A stretch of DNA of 64,000 bases, from positions 1-64,000 of the forward strand of contig NZ_JAGGOZ010000069.1 of the NCBI RefSeq assembly GCF_018614075.1. The letters run 5' to 3'. Made by a program: the position numbers and the translations under genes. Positions within the stretch are counted from its first letter, which is position 1, and each line of letters opens with the position of its first letter. Source of the DNA: Streptomyces sp. ISL-94 (GTDB lineage: Bacteria > Actinomycetota > Actinomycetes > Streptomycetales > Streptomycetaceae). The notes under the pieces are model-generated. The model saw only the letters and a list, made by a program, of their open reading frames with translations. It was not told the origin of the DNA and did not search any database. Below are positions 34,169-41,269 of this stretch, one piece after another.

Positions 34169-34885
34169 TCAGACGAGGGACGGCAGGGTGCCGCGGTGCC
34201 AGTGGCCGAGCCAGAAGGCCATGGCCGAGGGCTCGACCTGGTCTTCGGTGGAACCGTCGTGCAGCAGGTACTCCGTGGGGGCGATGTAGCCCTCGCCAGG
34301 GGCGAGGCGGATCCGGATGCATCGGATGGGGTGGTCCGCTGCAACGTGGGCGCGGTAGTCGTCAGTGCCGGGGTAGCGGTGCGCGTAGTCCTCGGGGTGG
34401 ACGGCTCGGCAGACGGCTTGGGCGTCGAGGGCTCCCAGCAGGATGTACCGGGTCCCGGGGCCCAAATTCAGGGCGAGGCGGCGCCGGCCGGTCGCCTTCT
34501 GCCCGTACTTGAGCTTGTCCCAGTTGTCGAGGTGAAGGCCGATGAGGCGGCCGTCCTGGTAGTTGTCGGTCGTGGTGAGCATGTCGGGCTTGGCGAGGGC
34601 CTGGCCGAGGTACTGGGCCTGACCGTCGCCCATGTGCTGGGCCAGGTCTTCCAGGCTCTCGCCGGTCGGTGCTGGCGGCCGGACGATCTCCACCAGTGTG
34701 CTCGGTGGGGTCCACGGCGGGGCGGTCAGCGCTTGGGCGGCGGCCTCGCTCAGTGGCTGCCACTGCCTGGACGGTACGACTGCCCCGTCTTCGAAGGCGG
34801 GATCCCCGCTGACGGTGCGGACCGAGGTGAAGTTGCACCGGGCCCGCAAGGCGTCGTGGTCGGTGAAGGCTACGTGTAAGGGCAC
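34169..34885 (-). CDS. Unknown protein of the RiPP operon, possible cupin-like/2OG-oxygenase fold
   Basis: A 238-residue soluble protein; the GTG start 34885 has AGGAG upstream. I do not recognise the family. The middle contains LIGLHLDNWDKL, with an HxD, then LALNLGPGTRYILLG, and later PGEGYIAPTEYLLHDGS with another His. This HxD...H spacing is compatible with the metal triad of Fe(II)/2-oxoglutarate oxygenases, but other signature residues are unclear. It is the last gene of the RiPP operon, 13 bp after the pentapeptide-repeat gene, so a tailoring or immunity role is possible. Codon 3 is TTA (34877-34879), rare in Streptomyces, so translation probably needs the bldA tRNA. Confidence 0.6.
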   Translation of the reverse strand: MPLHVAFTDHDALRARCNFTSVRTVSGDPAFEDGAVVPSRQWQPLSEAAAQALTAPPWTPPSTLVEIVRPPAPTGESLEDLAQHMGDGQAQYLGQALAKPDMLTTTDNYQDGRLIGLHLDNWDKLKYGQKATGRRRLALNLGPGTRYILLGALDAQAVCRAVHPEDYAHRYPGTDDYRAHVAADHPIRCIRIRLAPGEGYIAPTEYLLHDGSTEDQVEPSAMAFWLGHWHRGTLPSLV

Positions 34886-34898
34886 GGCTTCTCCTGGG

Positions 34899-35573
34899 TC
34901 AGTCGTCGCCGAGGGTCATGTCGAGTTCGTTCACGAGGGCCTCGGCGAGGTCGCTCTGCTGGCCGTGGCCGATGCGGACCTTGACCAGGTTGGCGACGCC
35001 GCGGATTGTGGAGAGGTCGTTGCCGCGCAGGTCGGTGTCCCGGTAGCGGCCGGTACCGAACTCGGTGAGCCTGAACGTGCAGTCGGAGAACACGACGTCG
35101 GACAGGTCGCACTCGGTGAACGTGGCTTCGGTGAAGGTGCAGCCGACGAAGGCAACGGGCCCCGCGGCGCGGACCTTCTCGAAGGTGGCGTAATCGAATT
35201 TGCAGCCCTCGAACAGGACGTCATCGAGCACCAGGCCGTCCAGGGCGGCGCCCATCAGCTTGCAGTCACGCAGGAGGACCCGGGTCAGCTTGCTCTCGTT
35301 CCAGCGGACGGACCCGAGATCGCTGCCGGTGATCTCCACACCGTGCAGGTTCATGCCCTCGAACTCGGTCCGCTTGGACCTCAGGCCGGTGATGCGGCCG
35401 GTGATGAGCTGGGTGTCCGTGAGGTCGAGCGACCGCAGGTCGGCCTCGCCAAAGGCGAAGTCCTGGACGGTGCCGCGCGGGCTGTCGAGGCCGTCGACGG
35501 CGGACAGGTACAGGCCAGGCTCGTCCAGGCCGGGCAGGGTGACGGCGACGCGGCCGAAGGTGCGGGTGGCCAT
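34899..35573 (-). CDS. Pentapeptide-repeat protein
   Basis: A 224-residue protein dominated by A(D/N)LxX-type pentapeptide repeats forming a right-handed quadrilateral beta-helix: DFAFGEADLRSLDLTDTQL, TEFEGMNLHGVEITGSDLG, VLFEGCKFDYATFEKV, VAFVGCTFTEATFTECDLSD. ATG 35573 is preceded by GGAGGAG; ATG 35588 is an alternative. Such proteins mimic DNA or act as scaffolds, and several give self-resistance to gyrase-targeting peptides (McbG, Qnr, AlbG). Located directly after the RiPP precursor, it is a reasonable self-immunity candidate; that is an inference from context. Confidence 0.85.
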   Translation of the reverse strand: MATRTFGRVAVTLPGLDEPGLYLSAVDGLDSPRGTVQDFAFGEADLRSLDLTDTQLITGRITGLRSKRTEFEGMNLHGVEITGSDLGSVRWNESKLTRVLLRDCKLMGAALDGLVLDDVLFEGCKFDYATFEKVRAAGPVAFVGCTFTEATFTECDLSDVVFSDCTFRLTEFGTGRYRDTDLRGNDLSTIRGVANLVKVRIGHGQQSDLAEALVNELDMTLGDD

Positions 35574-35633
35574 GCTGTGCTCCTCCAAGGTGGTGCCGGG
35601 GCGACCCTCGGTGCGGAGGGCCGCCCCGACGGG

Positions 35634-35873
35634 CTACTTGTTCTTCCAGTTGTCCCAGGTAGGCCGATTGTCGAACGTGGGCTGCGGGTTGTCCCACGTG
35701 GGCCGGTTGTCGAAGGTGGCCGCGGCCGTGACCTGGTTGTCGAACTCGTGGTTGCTCCAGTCGTTGTCCCAGCGGGCGACAGACGTGGAGCCGGCGGCCT
35801 CCAGCAGAGACGTGAACCCCGGGGCCAAGTCCATCACGAGCGAGGTGGCGTCAGGGGCGGTGCCTGCGGACAT
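35634..35873 (-). CDS. amcA: RiPP precursor with eight aromatic-X-Asn motifs (AmcA-like, multiple cyclophane peptide)
   Basis: A 79-residue peptide. Residues 1-33 form the leader. The core has eight three-residue motifs: WDN 35-37, WSN 39-41, FDN 44-46, FDN 54-56, WDN 60-62, FDN 67-69, WDN 73-75 and WKN 76-78. TFDNRPTWDN occurs twice (53-62 and 66-75). Triceptide maturases crosslink the aromatic ring of residue 1 to the beta-carbon of residue 3 of such motifs, so up to eight cyclophanes are possible. The gene starts inside the end of the radical SAM gene (23-bp overlap), with GGAG 9 bases upstream. The name follows the AmcA/AmcB type; identity to the founding members is untested. Confidence 0.85.
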   Translation of the reverse strand: MSAGTAPDATSLVMDLAPGFTSLLEAAGSTSVARWDNDWSNHEFDNQVTAAATFDNRPTWDNPQPTFDNRPTWDNWKNK

Positions 35874-36969
35874 GTCGCGTCACTCCTTCAAGTAGGGCGA
35901 TCTTCGAGGTGGTGCAGTACGAGGTACGGGTGCCGTCCATGCGGCCCCCGTGCTCGAAATACCGGTTCGCGGGATGCGCCCCTCCGCAGAAGGCGAAGGT
36001 GGGGCAAGTAGCGCGGCAGGTGTCCACGCCGTCCCAGAACTCGGTGATCCAGGGGGTGCGCTTCTCGGCTTCGGCGACCAGGACGTCCAGGCCGTCCTTG
36101 AGCACGTTGCCGGTAGTGAAGTCGCCGAACCGGTCGTCGGTGAACCCGGCCAGCTCGGGGGAGAGCATGACCACGCCGCCGTCATAGGCGACGGTCGGCA
36201 GCGGATCCCACGGCGAGGACGCGGGCAGAGGCGCGGTCTCGTGTCCCTGGAGGACGGCCCCGGCGAAGTTGAGTACCCGCTGTACCTCCCGCAGCCGCAT
36301 GACGGGGTTGATCCGCCAGGCATCCGCGAGGGCCGCCCAGAACTCGGCCGCCCGCACGGGGTCGGCGTCCTTGGAACCGGTGTTGACGCCCTCCTCCTCT
36401 TCGACGTTGACGCCGAGGGTGGTCACGCCCAGCTCGGCGAAGAACTCGTAGAAGCGGGCGGCGTCGGCCGGGTCGGGATCGGAGACCACGGCGATAGCGG
36501 AGTAGGGGATGCCGTGGCGGCGCAGCCGCTCGATCGCCCGCATGGTGACGCGAAATCCCGGGTGGCCGGCGAGCGTGATCCGGTGGGTGTTCATGTCCTC
36601 GGGGCCGTCGATGCTGACGCCCACGTGCACGTCGTGCTCCAGCAGGAACTCACACCATGCGTCATCTACGAGTGCGGCGTTCGTCTGCACGGAGTGCTGC
36701 ACGCCCTTGAAAGGGGCCATGAGCGACGCCAGATGTTCGCGGCTGGTGGCCAGCGGCTCCCCGCCGTGCCACACAACCTCGAACGCCGGATCGTTGGCCG
36801 CCCACGGGTTGACGGCCGCGGCCACAGCCTCGGCGACGGCCGCTGGCATCAGGTGCTTCATTTTTCGGAACGGCAGGTAGCAGTACGTGCAGTCCATGGG
36901 GAGGCACTGCGTGGTCGGCTGCATGATCACGGACCGGGGGACGGCCGCGAGCCGTAAGGGGGTGTGCAT
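35851..36969 (-). CDS. amcB: Cyclophane-forming radical SAM/SPASM peptide maturase (AmcB-like)
   Basis: A 372-residue radical SAM enzyme expected to install C-C crosslinks on the adjacent precursor. Cys22, Cys27 and Cys30 (TTQCLPMDCTYCYLP) are the [4Fe-4S]/SAM ligands, with unusual CX4CX2C spacing rather than CX3CX2C. WHGGEPL is the GGEP SAM-binding motif, and VGVSIDGPEDMNTHR follows as in FxsB-like maturases. The C-terminal TCRATCPTFAFCGGA...SYC is a Cys-rich SPASM/twitch region for auxiliary clusters. ATG 36969 has GAGAGGAG upstream. It lies between two tiny genes and the precursor in one operon on the mobile element. Confidence 0.9.
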   Translation of the reverse strand: MHTPLRLAAVPRSVIMQPTTQCLPMDCTYCYLPFRKMKHLMPAAVAEAVAAAVNPWAANDPAFEVVWHGGEPLATSREHLASLMAPFKGVQHSVQTNAALVDDAWCEFLLEHDVHVGVSIDGPEDMNTHRITLAGHPGFRVTMRAIERLRRHGIPYSAIAVVSDPDPADAARFYEFFAELGVTTLGVNVEEEEGVNTGSKDADPVRAAEFWAALADAWRINPVMRLREVQRVLNFAGAVLQGHETAPLPASSPWDPLPTVAYDGGVVMLSPELAGFTDDRFGDFTTGNVLKDGLDVLVAEAEKRTPWITEFWDGVDTCRATCPTFAFCGGAHPANRYFEHGGRMDGTRTSYCTTSKIALLEGVTRHVRRHRP

Positions 36970-37034
36970 CGCGCTCCTCTCGGTGCGAGCGAGTGGTGCC
37001 TTGGAGGCCACCAGGTGGGCAACTTGTGGGCCGC

Positions 37035-37205
37035 CTACGAGAGCGGTTCAACGTCCGGCGCGGTGGCCGGAGGGGGTGCGCTCGCCGACGTGGCGAGGTC
37101 GACGGCGTGGCCGCTGAGGACGATGGCGGGACCAGCGAGGCCGATCGCGATGAGGGCACCGATCATGCCCCAGCCGGGATCCGGTAAGTGACTCCGGTCG
37201 GTCAT
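37035..37205 (-). CDS. 56-residue single-span membrane peptide in the RiPP operon
   Basis: A short protein with one hydrophobic helix (GMIGALIAIGLAGPAIVLSG, residues ~13-32), then a polar, Pro/Ala-rich tail. Its ATG overlaps the stop of the preceding 72-residue gene by 4 bp (ATGA), so it is translationally coupled. It has no recognisable family. It could help export or anchor the product, or be an immunity peptide; both are guesses from position. Confidence 0.6.
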   Translation of the reverse strand: MTDRSHLPDPGWGMIGALIAIGLAGPAIVLSGHAVDLATSASAPPPATAPDVEPLS

Positions 37206-37420
37206 CTCGGGTCCGCCTGGCGCAGGGCCTGGTGGTCGGACACGACCCATTCCCGTCCGCCGCCCTCGGGCCGCAGGAAGACGGCGGAGTCGATGACCTT
37301 GCGGGAGGCAGGGTCTTCCCACGGGCCGACGAACTGCACGACGGCCTCGACTTCCTTGGCGACGTCCAGGACGCGGGCGCCTTCGTAGACCCAGGACGGG
37401 ACATCCTTGCGGCAGCTCAC
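37202..37420 (-). CDS. 72-residue soluble protein of the RiPP operon
   Basis: A small mixed alpha/beta protein (MSCRKDVPSWVYEGARVLDV, AVVQFVGPWEDPASRKV, AVFLRPEGGGREWVVSDH). It starts at GTG 37420, overlapping the preceding peptide stop by 4 bp (GTGA), and its own stop overlaps the next start. This tight coupling shows it is a real operon member. Size and aromatic content would suit a precursor-recognition or chaperone protein, but it does not look like the standard PqqD-type recognition element. Function unknown. Confidence 0.6.
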   Translation of the reverse strand: MSCRKDVPSWVYEGARVLDVAKEVEAVVQFVGPWEDPASRKVIDSAVFLRPEGGGREWVVSDHQALRQADPR

Positions 37421-37626
37421 TGGTCGTTCCCCTCGCCAGCCAGCCCGGCGAAGAACCGTCCGGCCCCTCGGCCGGCGCGGGTCTGGAGGGCGGGGCTGGG
37501 GTCGGGGCCGAAGGCGTCCGACCAGGCGTCCGACCAGGCGTCCGACCAGGCGTCCGCGGTGAGCCTCGGCTCCGGCTGGTCCTGGAACTGTCGGGCGAGG
37601 GGGCGACGGGGTAAGGGCTTGGTCAC
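37417..37626 (-). CDS. Small peptide with three Trp-Ser-Asp repeats, possible second RiPP precursor
   Basis: A 69-residue peptide starting at GTG 37626, with GAGGAG upstream. Residues 25-38 are three near-perfect units of Asp-Ala-Trp-Ser (W27, W31, W35), followed by Asp-Ala-Phe-Gly, coded by a 12-bp DNA repeat at ~37515-37555. The aromatic-X-Asp triplets resemble the aromatic-X-Asn cyclophane motifs of the main precursor. The N-terminus is basic and Pro-rich, and the C-terminus (FFAGLAGEGNDQ) is unlike a core. It is the first gene of the operon. It may be a second substrate for the radical SAM enzyme, or a structural peptide. Confidence 0.55.
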   Translation of the reverse strand: MTKPLPRRPLARQFQDQPEPRLTADAWSDAWSDAWSDAFGPDPSPALQTRAGRGAGRFFAGLAGEGNDQ

Positions 37627-37647
37627 GGCGTACTCCTCGGACGGGAG

Positions 37648-37688
37648 GGGCAGCCGGTCCCGAAGGGGGCCACGGAGACCGGCTGCCC
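37648..37688 (-). promoter_or_regulatory. Leader hairpin before the RiPP operon
   Basis: GGGCAGCCGGTC (37648-37659) and GACCGGCTGCCC (37677-37688) form a perfect 12-bp inverted repeat with a 17-bp spacer, ending 21 bp before the first start codon of the operon. In mRNA this would be a very stable stem in the 5' leader, suitable for attenuation or for control of ribosome access. No known riboswitch class is recognised. Confidence 0.6.
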
Positions 37689-37739
37689 GCGGGCTCATCC
37701 AGAGTGATCGCGCCGTTGCGGGGAGTGAAGAGCTGGGGC

Positions 37740-37785
37740 GTAGCACTACCGCGATCCGTGCAGAGCCCGAGTGCTACGTGCGGTA
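37740..37785. promoter_or_regulatory. Nested dyads between the XRE gene and the RiPP operon, probable operator
   Basis: GTAGCACT (37740-37747) pairs with AGTGCTAC (37770-37777), and TACCGC (37747-37752) with GCGGTA (37780-37785). The dyads lie just past the XRE stop and upstream of the RiPP operon leader, where its promoter should be. They may be binding sites for the adjacent XRE regulator, or form a small terminator for that gene. Confidence 0.5.
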
Positions 37786-37789
37786 GCAG

Positions 37790-38971
37790 TTACGCGAGTG
37801 TGGCCCCAATGATCTTTGCGATTTTCCGGGAACGGGAGGTCGTGGCATGGCCGGCCCGCTGGGCGATGACGCCGGGCAGAGTCTGGTGGCGCACCCATTC
37901 CGGGTGCGCTTGGCACACCGTCAGCAGCGTGTCCAAGCAAGTGTCGTACTGCTTGGTGGCGCACTGGGCGAGGGCGATGTCAAGCTGAAGCCGGTTGTGT
38001 GCGGCCGGATGCAGAGCCGACCAGTCGTGCACCGACGTGGCGAGGTGCAGGGCCTTGCTGGCTTTTCCGGTGGACACCGCGATTCCGACGGCCTGAGCGG
38101 TGACGGCGGCGGGGCCGAACGCGGTGCCGTTGACCATGACGTCGCGGCCCAGCCTGGCGGCGATGGCGGAGCCCTGGGAGAGGAGGTCTTCGGCGGCGGC
38201 GGTGTTCTCCTGGCGGGCTGCGACGACGGCCGCGAAGGTGACGTGCCAGCCGTAGGTTGCGAGCAGTACCGGATCACGGTCGCCATAGGTCGGTTCGATG
38301 CTCGTGTAGGAGACGGCCGCGGTGCGCTCGGCTTCGTCAAGGCGGGCGTCACGCAGGTAGATCCACGAACGGCCGGAGGCAACGGAGGCTTCCCGCACGG
38401 GATCGCCGCCCTGCCGGGCCTGGTCGGCGGCGTGGCCGATGGCGGCGTACGCGAGATCGCGGGCGCCGAGCTGGTTGGCGACGTACGAGGCCAGGCGGTA
38501 GGCGTCGGCAAGGACTCCGCGTGCGGTCATGCGGCGGTCGTGGCCGGCGTCCGCGAGGGCCGCCGCGGCATCCTTGACGCAGGACGTGGCGAACTGCCCA
38601 GCCACCCCGATACGCCCAGCCCGATAGGCATCCCATCCCGCCACAAGATCGGCAGCAAAGTCGACGGGTTCCCTGTCGGTGCCGATCCCCGCTGCGGTGT
38701 CGTGGACCGTACGCGATAGTTCGCGCAGGGTGGTCCGGTCGTCCGCGAGCATCGCCCGCCTGGGGGCCTGCTGACCCACGATCACGGAGATGTCCGCGCC
38801 CAGGGCGTGGGCGAGCCGCAGGAGGGTGGGCAGGGAGAGCTGTCCACGATCCTGCTCAGCCTTGCGGATAGTGGCGATGGACAGACCGGCGCCTTCGGCA
38901 AGTTCTTCCTGGGTGACGGCACCGCGAAGCAGTTTGATCCGCTGGCCGGTGGTGTGCTGGTTCCACTGCAT
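37790..38971 (-). CDS. XRE-family regulator with TPR-like C-terminal domain
   Basis: A 393-residue regulator. Residues ~8-65 form an XRE helix-turn-helix (GQRIKLLRGAVTQEELAEG, LSIATIRKAEQDRG, LLRLAHALGADISVIVG). The rest is a helical, TPR-like array (AYRLASYVANQLGARDLAYA, AWRYLRDARLDEAERTAAVS-like units) as in Streptomyces pathway regulators. ATG 38971 follows GGGGACGCC with a weak ribosome site. It is encoded upstream of, and in line with, the RiPP operon, separated by the dyads and leader hairpin, and divergent from the SLATT gene. Control of one or both is likely. Confidence 0.85.
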   Translation of the reverse strand: MQWNQHTTGQRIKLLRGAVTQEELAEGAGLSIATIRKAEQDRGQLSLPTLLRLAHALGADISVIVGQQAPRRAMLADDRTTLRELSRTVHDTAAGIGTDREPVDFAADLVAGWDAYRAGRIGVAGQFATSCVKDAAAALADAGHDRRMTARGVLADAYRLASYVANQLGARDLAYAAIGHAADQARQGGDPVREASVASGRSWIYLRDARLDEAERTAAVSYTSIEPTYGDRDPVLLATYGWHVTFAAVVAARQENTAAAEDLLSQGSAIAARLGRDVMVNGTAFGPAAVTAQAVGIAVSTGKASKALHLATSVHDWSALHPAAHNRLQLDIALAQCATKQYDTCLDTLLTVCQAHPEWVRHQTLPGVIAQRAGHATTSRSRKIAKIIGATLA

Positions 38972-39328
38972 GGCGTCCCCTTCGTCTACCAGGACGGTAC
39001 CGCTCGGACAGGAACGGGTGGGAGGTCCGCCCTGAAACCGCAGATGCCCCCGCGCCGTTGCTCTGGTCGGTTGACCCGCAGACCGCCAGCAACAAGGCCC
39101 AGCCAACTCCTTAGGTTCTAGGGTTCGTCGCAATACCACAGATCAGGTGGTGCGATGTTCGAGATCCGCAAGAACCAAGTGGCGGACCGCAGCCTCGGGC
39201 AGGTGAACTTCCGCTGCACGCCTGGTGGTTACCACCCGGTGGCGTCCTTCACTACAGGTAGCCTTTCCGTTGCCCCCGGCGCCACCTACCGGACACCAAG
39301 ACCACCACCACAAGGGGGGAGCCCTGCC
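38972..39328. other. Divergent region between XRE regulator and SLATT gene
   Basis: 357 bp without a confident gene. It should contain both promoters. An in-frame ATG at 39155 could extend the SLATT protein by 58 residues, but the added sequence is low complexity and the GTG at 39329 has the better ribosome site. No clear palindrome was found. Confidence 0.5.
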
Positions 39329-41179
39329 GTGCCCGACTCCACGCCTCCCACTGACCATCCGCCGGCGAGTGGGGCTGATGCCTACGCCCCATGGGTGTTC
39401 GCCATCCTGGAACGACTCAAATACGGCGAGCAAGTCCTCACGCGTGAAGACGCATTCAAGCCATGCCCTGCTGCGGATCCGCCGATTACCTGGGGGGATG
39501 TCGAAGTATTCCTTGCGACCGCTTTCATGGCTGACGTGGAATGGCTAAAGCCCTGGTTTGTTTACCCGCACACCGCAGATCCGACCAGGGCCGTTGTTCG
39601 GTACAACCACAGAGACGGCGGCGAGAGCGTTTGGAAAGGCGTCCGGATCCGCAAGCATCTGCCGACCGTGCGTGTTCCGACGTGGGGAGATGTCATCTCT
39701 CATGTGCTCACGAGCATGGCGGCCCTGTACCAGACAGTTCCTGACACTCGGAAATCTCCCAGAGGGATCGCGACAGTCTCCGATCCCGATCATTACCCGC
39801 AGGCGGGCCCCGAGGGGAATAACGAGACGGACCCGGAGGACTACGTGATTGAAGACGACGACCAAGAGGACGAGGAGGGCGCGGCACTGGAGGGGGCCGC
39901 GATCGAGATTGGAGGAACTGCGGGCAGCTCCGCCGACTATGAGCCATGGGTATTCGAGATCATTGAACAACTCAAGCACAACGGCCTTAACCTCGAACGC
40001 GACGCCGCGTTTATTCCGTATCCGGGGCCTGTGGACTGGAGGGTCATCGATGACTTCCTGAGTGCAGATGGGATGGACGCCTATTACGAATTACATCCCA
40101 ATAAATCTTGGCGCGTTTACCCGGATCGACGAAATCCTAAAATTGCACTTCTTCGCGTCCACCACTATTTGAATGCTATCGATGATGACATGATAACCAC
40201 ATGGTCTTCATCCCCCATATCGGACCACTGGCCGACTTTCGAATCTCCCACATGGGGCGAAGTGGTCTCCCATACTTTGTCGAGCCTGAACAGGATGTAT
40301 AACAACAACACCCAGGCAGAGTCCAGCGTCAAAATCCCCGACGGAGAAAACCGACCGCCACGGCGCACGACCGAACAGCAAATCGAGTGGATGCAGGACT
40401 ACCACCGATCGGCCGCCTCTTTCCGTAGCCGGATACGGCTTTCCCGCATATCTCGGTCTCTCGTCGTGGGTTCCGCCCTGACCACCTTCCTGGTTGTTGT
40501 CGGTGCACTTTCCGTAAACGCCGCCATGTGGCGCCAGTTCGACATGCGCCCCTACAACATCGCTGGGGGCGTGTTCCTCGCGCCGCTGCTGGCCATGTTC
40601 GGCATCGGCTGGCGAATGGACACCGGCCAGCCAGAGGGTGAGAAGCCGAAGTCGGTTGCCATGCTAAAACTCGAACTTGACCTCTTAGAGGAGCGGCGCA
40701 TTCTGGCAGCCGCACAGAACGAACGGTCCTTGACAGATCGCCAGCGTTCCTACCGGGAGTCGATCCCGCAGGAGATCGATCGACTACGGCGCGAGACCAG
40801 GTATTACCGGCGAGTGCATAACTTCTTCCAGTGGGGCCTGTTCGCCGCTGCGGTGACCATGTCGGTAACTGCCGCGGTCTATGACCCGCCGCAGCCTGGT
40901 AAAGCAATCCTGATTGGACTGGCGGCTTTCGTCAGTTTCACCACGGCAGTAACCGGATATTTCAAGTTCCGGGAACGTGCATTCAACTTGCAACAGACCT
41001 CCGATGCCATCGACCAGCAGGTCACTGCCTATGACCTGGGCATCAACCCCTACAACCAGGGGGATGCGGCGGCTAACCTGGAGAGGCTTGCCGAGACTGT
41101 GGAGTCGCTGCGCGTGGAACAGCGCAAGCGCGAGCAGCAGCTGGAGCAGCCACACCAAGGGCAGCAAGAAGTCATCTGA
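39329..41179 (+). CDS. SLATT-domain membrane protein with duplicated N-terminal domain (predicted conflict effector)
   Basis: A 616-residue protein from GTG 39329 (AAGGGGGGAG upstream). Residues ~18-140 and ~200-330 are two copies of one unrecognised domain (YAPWVFAILERLK...VPTWGDVISHVLTSM; YEPWVFEIIEQLK...SPTWGEVVSHTLSSL), joined by an acidic linker. Two hydrophobic helices (~374-396, ~407-428) precede a SLATT/DUF4231-like domain with two more helices (FFQWGLFAAAVTMSVTAAVY, ILIGLAAFVSFTTAVTGYF), an Arg-Glu-Arg-rich cytosolic return and a coiled-coil tail. SLATT proteins are predicted pore-formers in nucleotide-signalled defence. The gene is AT-richer than its neighbours and has TTA codons at 40091-40093 and 40685-40687, so it was probably acquired and is bldA-dependent. 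Confidence 0.75.
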   Translation: MPDSTPPTDHPPASGADAYAPWVFAILERLKYGEQVLTREDAFKPCPAADPPITWGDVEVFLATAFMADVEWLKPWFVYPHTADPTRAVVRYNHRDGGESVWKGVRIRKHLPTVRVPTWGDVISHVLTSMAALYQTVPDTRKSPRGIATVSDPDHYPQAGPEGNNETDPEDYVIEDDDQEDEEGAALEGAAIEIGGTAGSSADYEPWVFEIIEQLKHNGLNLERDAAFIPYPGPVDWRVIDDFLSADGMDAYYELHPNKSWRVYPDRRNPKIALLRVHHYLNAIDDDMITTWSSSPISDHWPTFESPTWGEVVSHTLSSLNRMYNNNTQAESSVKIPDGENRPPRRTTEQQIEWMQDYHRSAASFRSRIRLSRISRSLVVGSALTTFLVVVGALSVNAAMWRQFDMRPYNIAGGVFLAPLLAMFGIGWRMDTGQPEGEKPKSVAMLKLELDLLEERRILAAAQNERSLTDRQRSYRESIPQEIDRLRRETRYYRRVHNFFQWGLFAAAVTMSVTAAVYDPPQPGKAILIGLAAFVSFTTAVTGYFKFRERAFNLQQTSDAIDQQVTAYDLGINPYNQGDAAANLERLAETVESLRVEQRKREQQLEQPHQGQQEVI

Positions 41180-41269
41180 CCTTCGCGGCCAACCTGGTAC
41201 GCCCTTGCGCTTCTGGTTATGGCCACCATCGTGGGCCGTTCGATACGGCGAGAACCCATGCCCGACTGG

